Origin: Panopea generosa
Taxonomy: Eukaryota; Mollusca; Bivalvia; Adapedonta; Hiatellidae
Assembly: GCA_029582155.1 (NCBI GenBank)
Contig: CM055895.1
Location: 59,807,078 to 59,871,077, forward strand
Reading direction: 5' to 3'
DNA: 64,000 nt
Shown: piece after piece, positions 1 to 12,010 of the stretch
How the letters are laid out: the number at the start of each line of letters is the position of its first letter
Position numbering within the stretch: the stretch's first letter is position 1
Notes under the pieces: generated by a model
The model's input: only the letters and a program-made list of their open reading frames with translations
What the model was told of the DNA's origin: nothing
The model's database searches: none
Program-made: the position numbers and the translations under genes

Positions 1-734
1 AGATCACGTCTACAGTAAACATGTAAAGATAATAAATATGCAGACACAATCACGACGCTAACATGTCCTGCATATCATTAAACAGCTACACTTTGATACC
101 TGTGTACAAATGAACTAATATGTCACGCGATCTACAATTGAGGATTTGTACAGGTATTACAAATATTTAGGTGCGTCTGCTATGGTGAAATAATTAGCAA
201 GTAACTCTGGTTTTAATATCAATATAATTCAATGCGTACTTACTATTTGTCACTTGTAAACGTTTATCCAAAAGTGTATTCAAAATTAGACTTCTGGAAC
301 ACTTACCTTAGCGTTAAGTTTATAAATACGAATAAACTAGAACAAGTTTATAAAGTAGGCCTGTCATGCAATGTCATGTTTTTGATATGACTCGATATAA
401 CGAATCATTAGATACAGTATTAGTAAATATATTTATAATAATGTATAGATTTAACTTCACAGTTGAATTTTTTTCTCTGTTCTATATATATTATGGTTAA
501 ACGTTATTATGGAAACACGCAATGGTGGTAGCTGCTGACCTTATGGGTTAAACCTATTTTATTTATATCACTATATATACAGAAATGGGGTTGGGCAACA
601 CGATCTTCCAACATTAGATTCGCCCCCATCCCTCTACCTAAAGTTTAATAAATAACATATATACGCCCAACAATCGCATAGACCGCATTGTAATTACAAC
701 ATCGACGTTTTAAGACAGTGGGTTTCAAATTGGT
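1..734. other. AT-rich non-coding stretch
   Basis: No open frame with protein-like composition, RNA gene or clear repeat is visible on either strand. Confidence 0.5.
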
Positions 735-1474
735 GAATTTTACGGTAAGTGTTCAATATTTTCACCAAAATTCGTTTTACTTAAACTTTGTTTTGAAAAT
801 CGAAGAATGTCATCGGATGGAAAGTTCTACAAACCAATAATTGACGGAAGTTAAGCTCAATTAGTCATTATATGAATGTGTGAGCACTTTTGAAGTGCTC
901 CCAAAAGTGACCAAATTTCTGCGCCTGACAATCATCTTCTGTCATATATTCAAGCAGTCAAGCCCTGTTTTTATATATGTGCCTTCCGAGTGTAGACCAT
1001 ATAATATAGCTTACGTACGCAGAAAGTTACGCAAAAAGGCAGCTGTTCAATAAAGAATTATGACGAAAAATACAGTACAAAGCAGGCGAATACTTTACAA
1101 CTCAGGGGTGCTATACAAATAAGAACAAACTGTCTGTCAAAGCTCCTACTTGTTAACGTTCTTCATATCAGTGATGTTTATATAGATATACAGTTATATA
1201 CATTCGTGTTTGTATGCACGAAGTTATATCTAGATTTGTATAATTAATTATGACACAAGAAATGTGTAATTTCAGTTTACAAGCCTTACGAATAGGAACA
1301 TCTAAAATAATATAGTTATGCCTTAGTTCTGCTATGATACTATACAATAATTTACTATAAAATGTAATATATCACATGCGACTTTAAGAAACTCTCAGTT
1401 GTATCACGCTTTCCAACAGCTTCCAGTTTCTTAAAGATGTAAGCTTATTGAATTACAAAGACGAAGGTTCCATC

Positions 1475-1660
1475 GAAGACAATGGTTGAGTCCGTCGTTG
1501 TGGTTTATCTTATTTATGTATTTTATAGTTAGATAAAATGTTTTATGTCATTGTATAACATTTGGGTATTGAAGATAATGGTTGAGTCTGTCGTTGTGAT
1601 TTATCTTATTAATGAGAAATTCGTTAATAAACAGGCCGGCATTTTCCGGTTTATTCGTCA
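1475..1660. repeat. short tandem duplication inside the inverted-repeat element
   Basis: Two copies of a block beginning GAAGAYAATGGTTGAGTCYG start near 1475 and 1570, about 97 bp apart. They lie between the arms of the long inverted repeat. Confidence 0.5.
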
Positions 1661-1811
1661 ATGTTTTAGCATAATCCGATACTTATCAATGAATGTCTTT
1701 ATCGCGGGCCGCGATTTAGTATTTGGTCGCCAAAATTAAATATTTTTGTCTCACTACAAAGATATAAGATTTTGAATAAAATATCCATAATGTTAATGTT
1801 TGATATAGATA

Positions 1812-2061
1812 AGGCCTCTTCAAGAGCTGGTGGAAGGATGTGTTCAGGTTGTTCATTTTGATTTATTGTGTCCAATTCACTCCTTGGAAACGGCTCATAC
1901 AGTTCTTCATAAACTGGATCCTCATATTCATTAAATCATTGAGGACTGGCATAACACTTTTGATGTACAACACCATCGTTGTTGTCAAACGACCCGTCCA
2001 ACAGTTCTCTAAAGTCATTAGTACCACACCAATCTTTGTCAAAATCTTGTATGAAAGGTAG
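1812..2061 (-). pseudogene. possible coding relic inside the inverted-repeat element
   Basis: Read on the minus strand, one frame gives an acidic protein-like segment of about 80 residues with one stop (parts read DFDKDWCGTNDFRELL and EDPVYEELYEPFPR). The composition is unlike the surrounding AT-rich DNA. I do not recognise the family. It could be what remains of the element's own transposase, or chance. Confidence 0.25.
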
Positions 2062-3060
2062 TTTTCCCTTTGACTGATGTGGTATTTGATATTTTATTGA
2101 GTATTTGGTTTTCATCCGGTAAACGTAATGGTGTTGAAGTTCTTATTACTGGTGAGAAGGGAAGCATTATTTGTTTTGATTAAGTGAATCGCTAGAAAAG
2201 CAAATCGTTTGCTTAATGTAGGTGTTTTTTTATGTTTTACGCATAAAAATATAATCCTTTCTTCCGTTTTCCATTAAAATGTACCACATCGTTTTGATCT
2301 AAATGAAAGAAAACAGTGCTTATAGAAAAAATATCACATACACGAGGGCTAACATATTGCCGTATGTCGCTCATCTGAAATGACATAACTGTGATCTTAT
2401 TGACATATATGCTGATTAAAAAAGTGTCATTCTGGCATAAATTGATGGATTTGGCTGGTTCAAAATAGGAAACAGTATTTATGGACATAACAGTTTATAC
2501 TCAGTTTAATCAGACACAAATCAAAAGCAATAGTGTACACAAGAAAACTGTGGACGGCTGACATGTATGTTATAGTTAAAGGAACAATATAAAATATTAA
2601 ACGAAATGTTCAATTAATTCCACTAGAATAACATTATGCGAAATAAACGAACCGGAGCAATTATAGGCAGTTTGTTCTTATTGCATAGAACCATTACGTC
2701 GTAAACTATCCGCCTACTACGTACTGTGTTTCATAATTCTTTGTGGAATGGCCAACATTTTGCGTTACGTTCCGCGTACGTAAATTACACTAAAAGGTTA
2801 GCCCTCGGAAAACACTTATACAAAAAAAACAAGACTTGTCTGTTTGATAATATAACAGAAGACGATCGCCAGATGTAGCCCTATGGTTACCGTTACTTTT
2901 GTGACCACTTCGGAAGTACTCTCACATTCATGAAACGACCAATTGAGCTTAACTTTCGTTAGCTATATATTTGTTTAACAACTGACCATCCGATTGTCAC
3001 AAAAACATTTTAGTAACATGCATATCAACAAAATATTGAACACTTACCGTTTAAAAAAGA

Positions 3061-4880
3061 CTATTTTAAACAATTGATCTTTTATCCAATATAATATTAT
3101 AATCACTCTTTTTTTAATTATTATTATCAATATATTACTTCTAAGTTAAAATAAACTATTTGTTCTAGAATGAACAGCGTGTGGCTTTTTATTATTAGTT
3201 ATACAATTGAAATTCCAATACAATAGTTTTCAATATTAAGAACATTAAATGACAGTAAACGAATATCACAGATATTCACATTATCCCGTAATACACATTT
3301 GTTCGGTTACATTATAATAATATAAAATTTTAAACTCGAAAGCAAAGAAGAGAAAGGACTGTCAATGGGCAATTTTATAACCTAATATAAACAATTAACT
3401 TGTCAAAGGTTATGTAACTCAGCCTAGCCTTAGTAGTGCTATATACAGTGTAATTTCAAAATGAACTTAAGTATTTTCAACATATAATCGAATTCAATAC
3501 AATGATGGACTGTATATGTATATACAAAGAGCCCGATATTATATAAAACTGCTATGACTATCAGATTACCTAGCTTTAACTACATTAACTGCTTAACTCC
3601 GGTAACCAGAATATAATTAACACAAATGTTATAATTGATTTTGGTATTTCTGTGTTGTTTTTAAGGACATCCAATTAGATGGTAAGAATCAAGTGCGAAG
3701 CGTTAGTGACGACATATTTTACGGTTAGACATATGCAAAATTTCGTGTTTACATTATTTTGCACTAACTAGAACACTATAGTATATGAACAGTGACAAAT
3801 GACAAACATTATTGCATGTGTAACCGGTTTCACTTTAGATTCACGCGTACTACGGAAAGTCCACGCTTTATGGGTGTACAGTTATGCCTATTTTTCTAGT
3901 GTTACTTTATGTATTGTTATTTAAAAGATTTGTTTCATAATACCTAAACTTCAATTTGGTAAAGGTGATATGAAATACTTCGTCCAATAAAATGTTTGAA
4001 ATTGCATTCAAAATCGATCAGTATTTACAAAATGAGCGGTTTTATCCTTAATATGTTCTGTTTTGAAACCATAATTTTGGAAAAAATACTTTAGAAAGAA
4101 ACAAGAAAACCTGGCAAAACTCATTTGATATAATACATTTTTAATCGGTCATATTGTCAGAATTATCAATATAAGATTTATTAGAAAAAAAAAATTAATC
4201 ATCCAAAATTTACTCATTTCCGAGCAAAGTATATTTTTCGGCGTCAAATGGCTCATTTCAAAACCTTAATTCACGAAAGAAATAAAAAAATACCAATATG
4301 AATTCCTCACAATAACCATTTGGTATACTATATTTTCAATCGGCGATGCTTTTAAAGTTATCTTAACAAGCTTAGTTTCCAAAATGGATCTATTTCCGAA
4401 AATCAATATTTTGCCGTCATTACTTACACGCGTGCACCGTTTTGAAAGATTTAGACCCTTATAAACAATGTTAATTTATTTTATTTTAGTTCATGACCTT
4501 TAAGAATTGCAAGTTCAATGCACCATTCAACAATGAACATAAAAATACATTTTATTGTGTTTTGAGGGACATGTAAGAGATTAAATCCAGGCAATTGTTT
4601 CACAATATTCTGTCTCGCTTTCGAAAATTCTAATCGTTAATTTGTCAACATACTTATCCTTATTTTATTAATAGTTAAATTAATTTTCTTTAAAAAATGA
4701 ATATTGGGGAAATTCAAAACAATCTTAAAATAAAGGTTAACACTCCGATGGAATTTACGAGTGTTTTTTATGAGTAATTAAGTCTAATTCAAGGCGTGAC
4801 GTCATATTTACATTGATGGTGGACACACTTTTCAGATATTCACATTTTTGATTTTAAGTTTTGAAATTAAGTGTGATGTG
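3061..4880. other. non-coding stretch
   Basis: AT-rich sequence with no supported gene or RNA. No convincing repeat was seen beyond short A/T runs. Confidence 0.45.
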
Positions 4881-4884
4881 AGAA

Positions 4885-4975
4885 AATCACATGTCAAATG
4901 TAATATTGAGTATATATCGATTAGAAAATCCAGTGCTCAGTAAGAAAAATCTAATGTTGAATAAAACTGTTGTAT
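4885..4975 (+). repeat. isolated unit of the ~140-bp satellite
   Basis: This short stretch (TTGAGTATATATCGATTAGA then CAGTGCTCAGTAAGAAAAATC) matches the unit of the array that starts about 1.7 kb downstream near 6600. It therefore looks like a detached copy. The open frame across it is not protein-like. Confidence 0.5.
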
Positions 4976-5159
4976 ATCAATATGATACGCCAAATATTAA
5001 TACAAATATACTATTTAAACTACTTGCACAAAACGATGTATGGGGCAGGTCTCGACGTCACACTAACTTACGACGTCAGCCCGACGTTGCGAAGATGTCT
5101 TTCGGTGCTAGGGTTATTCCACACTGGTACTGATGCGTAGTTTTTCAAATTATTCTCCG

Positions 5160-6230
5160 CAATTCTTTATGCATTTTTGATGCCGATGCACCCATTTGGT
5201 AGATTAAAAAAAAATGAAAATTAAGCACCCACACAACTTGCTGTACATGCTTCACAAATGCATCAATATTCTCGTGTCTAACTTATCTAAACTGCCGCTT
5301 AACTTGTGGGAAAATCTCAAGTCCATGGGAGCAAAATCCGGTGAATACTGTTGTTGTATGGTGTTTAGCAATTTTTCAGTCATATCGCGACGGTGTTTGC
5401 TTGATACAGTATTCTAAGCACTGTCACACTGGAGTATCATGCCGCAGACACATGGTATGATACCCCACCCAGTCACATTATACTGACACCGGGTCGACCA
5501 GACCTAGAACTCTCCTCTAAATGCTGAGCGTAAAGCGAGGAAGCTTCTAGCAACATTTTTAAAGTCTTTGGTATGACCCGGCCGGGGATTGAACCCACGA
5601 CCTTCCGCATGCGAGGCGGACGCTCCACCACTAGACAACGCCGCAGTCCCGGTGAATACGGACTGTGCGTAAGTTGTTCGAATCTGAGTAACCCAATTTC
5701 CATCTGCGTTGTTTCTGTGCGATGTGGAGGAGCATTATCCTGATGGAGAATGAGTGTATAAATCAAGTCCCGGTCGAAGAAAATTCCTCGATGCTGCAAC
5801 TCTCTTAAGTTTATCATCATCAGATAAGATCGTTGGTATCCAGAGGGCACACTTTTTGTACATTTTAAGTCCATCTTTCAGAAGAGTGTCAACAGTTGTT
5901 CGTCCAACCCCAATCCGGTTTCCAATTTCTCGAACCCTTTCCCACCTATCTTCATTAATGATATACTGCACCGACGTCACGAGTCCACCATTGATTAATT
6001 ATCCCCGGTCGTCCCGGTCTTTCATCATCAGCAGTTGACTTTCTACCGTCCGAAAATCGTTTATGCCCCTTGTGCACTTATGCACGGCATACTTTCGGTT
6101 TTCCCGTTGTTAATTTTATCATTTGAATGGTATCTCCTTGAGATTTTCCTAAAGCAACGCACAGTTTAATTATAGTGCGTTCTTCTGCGACGTTAAACTC
6201 GCACATATTTTGCGTCATCATAATTTCATG
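5160..6230 (-). pseudogene. degenerate mariner-like transposase
   Basis: On the minus strand, pieces in different frames follow the order of a mariner (Tc1/mariner, Mos1-type) transposase. Near 6220-6020 a helix-turn-helix start is seen (CEFNVAEERTIIKLC, then HKRFSDGRKSTADDERPGRP). Near 5950-5840 comes GVGRTTVDTLLKDGLKM and ALWIPTILSDDDKLKR. Near 5745-5655 comes the catalytic block HQDNAPPH and THSPYSPG. After an interruption, YSPDFAPMDL follows near 5345. Frame changes and stops make it non-functional. The interruption is a SINE (separate entry). Terminal inverted repeats were not identified, so the ends are approximate. Confidence 0.75.
5349..5648 (-). mobile_element. tRNA-derived SINE inserted in the mariner relic
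   Basis: The minus strand from 5648 downward starts with a tRNA-like head: an A-box-like GTCTAGTGGTGGAGC, an anticodon-like stem-loop around CCGCCTCGCATGCGG, and a B-box-like GGTTCAATCCC. A SINE body of about 220 bp follows. The insertion is flanked by an 11-bp direct repeat, CCGGTGAATAC, at 5338-5348 and 5649-5659. That repeat duplicates mariner coding sequence (the YSPD/YSPG codons), which fits a target-site duplication. Its subfamily was not assigned. Confidence 0.75.
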
Positions 6231-6600
6231 CAGTTATGGAAACTAGCTGTACAATGTAAACAACTTGATCGTTGCCTCTGAAATTGTCAAGATATGCTGT
6301 CTACGTCACGTACATTTTACCGGGAAATTTTGATGTATTTACTCTATTGTGTGTTTTATACCGCTCGTATATATTGTATTCATTTTTTCATTTTATGGTG
6401 ATGTCCGACCTGCCCCGCACATCGTTTTACAAGTATGCGTATATAGGCCTATTTTCGTATTTTTTCACACAACTGTTTAAATATTTACGGACATAACTCA
6501 TATAACATAGTACTTTATAGTTATAAAGTTTAATTTGATCGAACTGCGTTATTTTTCTAATAACTCCTAGTGTCTACGTATTTTACGGACACACCTCGTA
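6231..6600. other. non-coding stretch before the satellite block
   Basis: No supported gene. It may contain the far end of the mariner relic, but no terminal repeat was recognised. Confidence 0.35.
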
Positions 6601-7950
6601 TATATATATTATAAAATCTAGCGCCCAGTAAGAATATCTATAATTGAGTAAGGATGTTATGTATCGAGTGAGAAAATCTAGTGTTGTGTATGGAAATATA
6701 GTGTCGAATGAGGAAATCAAATGTTGTATAAGCATGTTGATTATATATATAATAGAAAAATTAGTGCCCGGTAAGAAAAATCTTTAGTCGAGTAAGGATG
6801 TTGTGTATCGAGTGGGAAAATCTAATGTCGCGTATGAAAATATAGTGTCAAACAAGGAAAATGACTGTCAGGTTAGGATGTTAATTATATATTCATTAGA
6901 AAATCTAGTGCCCAGAAAAAAAAATCTATAGTTGAGTAAAGATGTTATGTATAAGATGAGAATATCTGTGTCACGTATGAAAATAAAGTGTCAAATAAAT
7001 AAATTGAATGTCATGTAAGGATGTAGAGTATATATAGATTAGAAAAACTAGTGCCCAGTAGGAAATATTTATAGTTGGGTAAGGATGTTATGTATCAGGT
7101 GAGTAAATCTTGTGTCACGTATGAAAATATAATGTCAACTGAATGTCGGGTTAGGATGTTGGGTATATATAGATTGAATGATCGAGTGCCAGTAAAAAAT
7201 TCTATAGTCGTGGATACTATGTATCGAGTGAGAAAATCTAGAGTCGCATATAAGAATATAGTGTCAAATAAGGAACTTGAATGTCCTGTAAAGCTGTTGA
7301 ATATATATGGATTAGAAAATGTAGTGACCATCAGAAAAATCTATAGTCCAGTAAGGATGTTGTATATCGAGTGAGAAAATCTAGTGTCACGTATGAAAAT
7401 ATAGTATCAAATAAAGAAATTGAATGCCATTAAAGGATGTTGAGTGTATATAGAATAGTAAATCTGCTGCCCAGTAAAAAAAATCTTTAATCGAGTAAGG
7501 ATGTTATGAATCGAGTGAGAAAATCTAGTGTCGCATATAAAAATAAAGTGTTAAATAAGTAAATTGAATGTCCTGAAAAACAATCTATAGTCCAGTAGGG
7601 AAGTTGTATATCGAGTGAGAAAATCTAGCGTCGCATATGAAAATATAATGTCAAATAAGGAATTGAATGCTGCTTAAAGAGGTTGATTATATAAATATTA
7701 GAAAATCTAGTGCCCAGTAAAGAAATTCTATAGTCAGGTAAGGATGATGTGTATTAAGTGAGAAAATCGAGAGTCGCATATGACAATAGTGTCAAATTAG
7801 GAAATTGAATGTCATTAAAAGATGTTGAGTGTATATAAAATCGAAAATCTAGTGCCTAGTAAGAAAAATCTGTATTAGAGTAAGGATGCTGTGTAGCGAG
7901 TGAGAAAAAGTAGTGTCGCATATGAAAACATAGTGTCATATAAGGAAAAC
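6600..7950 (+). repeat. degenerate satellite array, ~140-bp unit, about 10 copies
   Basis: The marker GTGCCCAGTAAGAAAAATCT recurs in diverged form near 6621, 6763, 6908, 7050, 7186, 7323, 7469, 7710 and 7851, mostly 136-146 bp apart. One shorter unit lies near 7572. Each unit also carries variants of GTATCGAGTGAGAAAATCTA and ATGAAAATATAGTGTCAAAT. Open frames through it on both strands follow the repeat period and are not genes. Confidence 0.85.
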
Positions 7951-7954
7951 TACC

Positions 7955-8044
7955 CCACCACCACAACCACTACTGCTATTACTACTGTTACTACTACCAC
8001 AACCACAACTACTACTACTACTGCTGCTGCGACTACTACTGCTT

Positions 8045-8087
<43 letters not shown>

Positions 8088-8307
8088 CACAACCACCACT
8101 ACTACCACCACCAACACCACTACTACTATTATTACTACTACTTTTAGTACTACTACAACTACTACTTATACTATAACTACTACCACCATCACCACTACTA
8201 CTACTTCTACTACTGATATTACTACTACTACCACCACCTCCACCACCACCACTACTACTACGACTACTACTACTACCACCACTACTACTACTACTACCAC
8301 CATCACC

Positions 8308-8342
<35 letters not shown>

Positions 8343-8735
8343 ACCACCACCACTACTACTACTACTACCACTACTACTACTAATATTGCTACTACTACTA
8401 CTACTACCACCATCACCACCACTTTTACTACTACTACTACACTGCTACTACTACTACTACTACTACTAACACTTCTGCTACTGCCACTACTACCATAACC
8501 ACAACTACTACTACTACTACCACCACCACAATTACTACAACTACTTCTTATACTGCTACTTCCACCACCATCACTACTACTACGACTACTACTTCTATTA
8601 CCACCACCACCATCACCACTACTACTTCTACTACTTCTACCACCACCAACAACATTTGGTACTACAACTACTACCACCACCATCACCACTACTAGTACTA
8701 CCAATACCACCACCACCACCACTACTACTACTATA

Positions 8736-8767
<32 letters not shown>

Positions 8768-8853
8768 ACCTATTACTACTACTACTACTACTACAACTAC
8801 TACTACTACTAGTACTACTACTATTTTTATTAATATTTCTACTGATATTACTA
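7955..8853 (+). repeat. ACN trinucleotide tract (ACT/ACC-rich), first block
   Basis: About 900 bp of imperfect ACT, ACC and occasional ACA/ATT triplets. The long frames read as poly-Thr or poly-Leu on the plus strand and poly-Val or poly-Ser on the minus strand; these are artefacts of composition. The right edge at 8853 is the target site of a 932-bp element. Confidence 0.95.
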
Positions 8854-9785
8854 CAGTCAAAACTCGTTATTTCGAATTCTGTGGGACCGTAAAAATAATT
8901 CGAAATATCCGAAGTTTGATTTATCAGGAGTGTATTTTTGTTCAACATTTTACCGTTACCCCACCCACTTCATAAATCGTTGAAAATATACATGTTGTAC
9001 ATATAAATATCTCTATTTGTTGTTTTTTTCCAATATAAAACGTTGTCGTTATATTTACACATGATACAAACTTTGTTTATATTGATGTGTACGGTGGATT
9101 TATCTTAAATTCTACTGTTTACATGCGTTATTTTCTTCTATGCAAACGTATGTTGTGCGTTGTTATCCTTGTGTAAGCTAATTTTCTATTTGCACAGTGC
9201 GTGATTATTGTATGTTTTTGAGTGTGATATAATAAATAAACAAAATATACTTTTATTTTTTATACTTTTAATTTACATGAATATCAAATAAATAGAAAAG
9301 GCAACTGAAATATAAACACAGGTTATATACAATCAATGGTTACAACAATTTTACAAATAAAATAAGACGAAAAATAGCACATGTCAAAAACGTCTTCTAA
9401 CACTTCGGCGTTGTTTGTCTAATTAGTGTGTATATCGCTCGGGTTTGTATCATAACAATTTGATGACACAATTAACTTACCGGCCAGTACAGACACATGA
9501 AGCGATAAATTACAGGTATGGGATCAACAATTATCACCTTCGACGGTTTGCCTTTCATCTTCACGCGGTGATAAAAATTCGAAATAACGAGTGAGAAATC
9601 AATAGATTTTAGGATGGAGGGACCGAAAAACAGATTCGAAATAGTGAATAATTCGAATTACTGGAATTTGATATATCAGGAGTTAATTAATATAGAAATA
9701 GAAGGGGAAAAAACGGGACCGAACTTCAAATTTGAGATAACCGGAAATTTGAAATATCAGAGTTCGAGTTGGTGAGTATCAACTG
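8854..9785 (+). mobile_element. Tigger/pogo-like non-autonomous element, copy 1 (932 bp)
   Basis: The element begins CAGTCAAAACTCG and ends GAGTATCAACTG, with TA on each side (8852-8853 and 9786-9787). CAGTYRAAMCTCG-like ends and TA duplication are typical of Tigger/pogo elements of the Tc1/mariner superfamily. Both ends carry many TTCGAAWTA-like motifs. There is no transposase frame, so it is non-autonomous. A near-identical inverted copy lies at 12947-13878. An empty version of its target is present near 10416. Confidence 0.85.
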
Positions 9786-10043
9786 TACTACTACCACGAC
9801 CTCCACCACTACTACTACTACTACTACTTCTACTACTACAACTACTACTACCACTACTACAACTACTACCACCATCACCACTACTTTTACATGTACTACT
9901 ATTACTACTACTACCATCTCCACCACCACCATTACTACTACTACTACTACACCACCACTACTACTACCACTACTACTACTACTAATATTGCTACTACTAT
10001 TACCACCATCACCACTTCTACTACTACTACTACTACTACACTG

Positions 10044-10075
<32 letters not shown>

Positions 10076-10205
10076 GCTACTGCTACTATTACTACTACCA
10101 TAACCACAACTACTACTACTTCCACCACCATCACTTCTACTAGTACTACCAATACCACTACCACCACCACCACCACCACCACCACCACCACCACCACCAC
10201 TACTA
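9786..10205 (+). repeat. ACN trinucleotide tract, second block
   Basis: Continuation of the trinucleotide tract on the other side of the Tigger-like element. About 280 bp from 9786 is nearly identical to the stretch starting at 10416. It ends in a pure (CCA)n/(ACC)n run near 10150-10200. Confidence 0.9.
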
Positions 10206-10366
10206 CTACAGTTCTGACACATTGGTGATAACTAACGCTCACCTATTTATTCATAGAATAGTCGAACTAAAAACATATTTAAAAGAGTTTTGTATTGTGT
10301 GGAAATGAGCATCTCCTTCACGAATGTTTCAGCTCACCATTAGCTTTGAACGTTTTTGTATTTATT
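10206..10366. other. unique spacer between trinucleotide tracts
   Basis: About 160 bp of ordinary AT-rich DNA with no feature recognised. Confidence 0.4.
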
Positions 10367-10995
10367 ATACTACTAGTACTACTACTATTTTTATTAATAT
10401 TTCTACTGATATTACTACTACTACCACGACCTCCACCACTACTACTACTACTACTACTTCTACTACTACAACTACTACTACCACTACTACAACTACTACC
10501 ACCATCACCACTACTTTTACATGTACTACTATTACTACTACTACCATCTCCACCACCACCATTACTACTACTACTACTACACCACCACTACTACTACCAC
10601 TACTACTACTACTAATATTGCTACTACTACTACCACCATCACCACTTCTACTACTACTACTACTACACTGCTACTACTACTACTACTATTCACCAATGCA
10701 ACTACCACCACTACTACTACTACTACTATTACTACTACTACTACTACTACTTTTACTATACTACTACTACTTCTTCTACTACTACTACCTCCACAACACC
10801 ACCACTAATCCTACTTCTATTACTACTATTACCACTACTACTATTAATATTACTACTACCACCACCGCCGCCACCACTATTACTTATACTTCTAACATCA
10901 CCATCACGGTTACTTCTACTACTACTAATTCTATTACTATTACTACTACTACTACTACTACTACTACTAGTAGTACTACTACCACCACTGGGTTC
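10367..10995 (+). repeat. ACN trinucleotide tract, third block, with empty target site
   Basis: The first ~320 bp duplicate sequence that in the other copy is split by the 932-bp element: 10367-10415 matches about 8810-8853, and 10416-10690 matches from 9786. The joint here reads GATATTACTACTACTACC with no element, as expected of an unoccupied TA target. The remainder is diverged ACN repeat. Confidence 0.9.
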
Positions 10996-10999
10996 TGAT

Positions 11000-12010
11000 C
11001 TTGTGTAATTTAAGTACTAAATGTGTGCTTATCATGCAGTTGAGTTGATGCTTTTCTCATGTAATTAAAGTACCAAACGTGTGATTCTCATGTCGTTGAT
11101 GCTTTAATTGTTTAATTTAGGTATCAAACGTGTGCAAATCATGCAGTTGGTAATTGTCTTATGTAATTTAGATACAAAACTTGATCTAACGCCGTTGGTG
11201 CCTATCTTGTGTATTGAAGGTACCAAACGTATGCTTATCATGCAGTTGGTTCTTTTTGTGTGTAAATTTGGTACCAAACGCGTATTTCTCATGTCGTTGG
11301 TGTCTGTGTGTTATTAATGTACTAAACGTTAGGTTCTCATGTCGTTGGTCCCTGTCTTGTTTATTTAGGTACCAAACGGTGCTTATCATGCAGTTGGTGA
11401 TTGTCTTGTTTAGATTAGTACCAAACGTGTGGATGTCACGTCCGTTGTGCTTATCATGCAGTTGGTGCTTGTCGTGTGCAATTTAGGTACCTAACGCGTG
11501 GTTCTCATACCGTTGGTGCTTGTCGTTTGTAATTTACGTACTTAACGTGTTATTCTCATGCCGTTATGCTTTAATTTTGTAATTTAGGTACACAACGTTT
11601 GCTTATCATGAAGTTTGTGCTTGTTATATGTAATTTAGGTACAAAACGTGAGGTTCTCATTCTGTTGGTGCTTTAATTGTGTAATTTGGTATCAAGTGCT
11701 TGGTTCTCAGGTAGTTGGTTCTTGTCTTGTGTTATTTAAGTACCAAACTCGTGCTTATCATGCAGATAGCGCTTGTCTTATGTAATAAAGGTACCAAACG
11801 TGTTATTCTCATCATTGATGCGTGTGCATATCATGCTGTTGGTGATTGTCTCGTGTAGTTTAGGTACCAAACGTGTGAATCTCACGTCGTTGCTGCCTGT
11901 CTTGTGTATTTTAGGTATTCAAAGTGTGCTTACCATACAATTGGTGCTTGTCGTGTGTTATTCAAATACCAAACGCGTGGTTATCATGCCGTTGGTGATT
12001 GTTTTTTGTA
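11000..12010 (+). repeat. satellite array, ~51-bp unit, about 20 copies
   Basis: Units contain variants of TTTAGGTACCAAACGTGTG, then CTTATCATGCAGTTGGTG, then CTTGTCTTGTGTAA, spaced about 50-52 bp apart. Many units hold a GGTACC site. Open frames on both strands are products of the repeat. Confidence 0.9.

Larger units (their letters stand above)
735..3060. repeat. diverged long inverted repeat, likely old DNA transposon
   Basis: The arm at about 735-1170 matches, with many substitutions and small gaps, the reverse complement of about 2620-3060. Both arms share blocks such as GGTAAGTGTTCAATATTTT at the outer side, TTAAGCTCAATT, TTACGTACGC and AATAAGAACAAACTG toward the inner side. About 1.45 kb lies between the arms. 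This layout resembles a DNA transposon with long terminal inverted repeats. Boundaries and target duplication were not resolved and the superfamily is unknown. Confidence 0.6.

Noticed and set aside
5568-5648. Possible tRNA-Ala gene on the minus strand
   Set aside because: It is the head of a SINE with a target duplication; the acceptor stem is not complete.
7900-8948. Long frames of poly-Thr, poly-Val, poly-Ser on both strands
   Set aside because: They are translations of ACN trinucleotide repeats, with every frame open, and have no gene structure.
9726-10998. Further poly-Thr/Leu/Tyr/Val frames, up to 224 codons
   Set aside because: Same low-complexity repeat; open in several frames at once.
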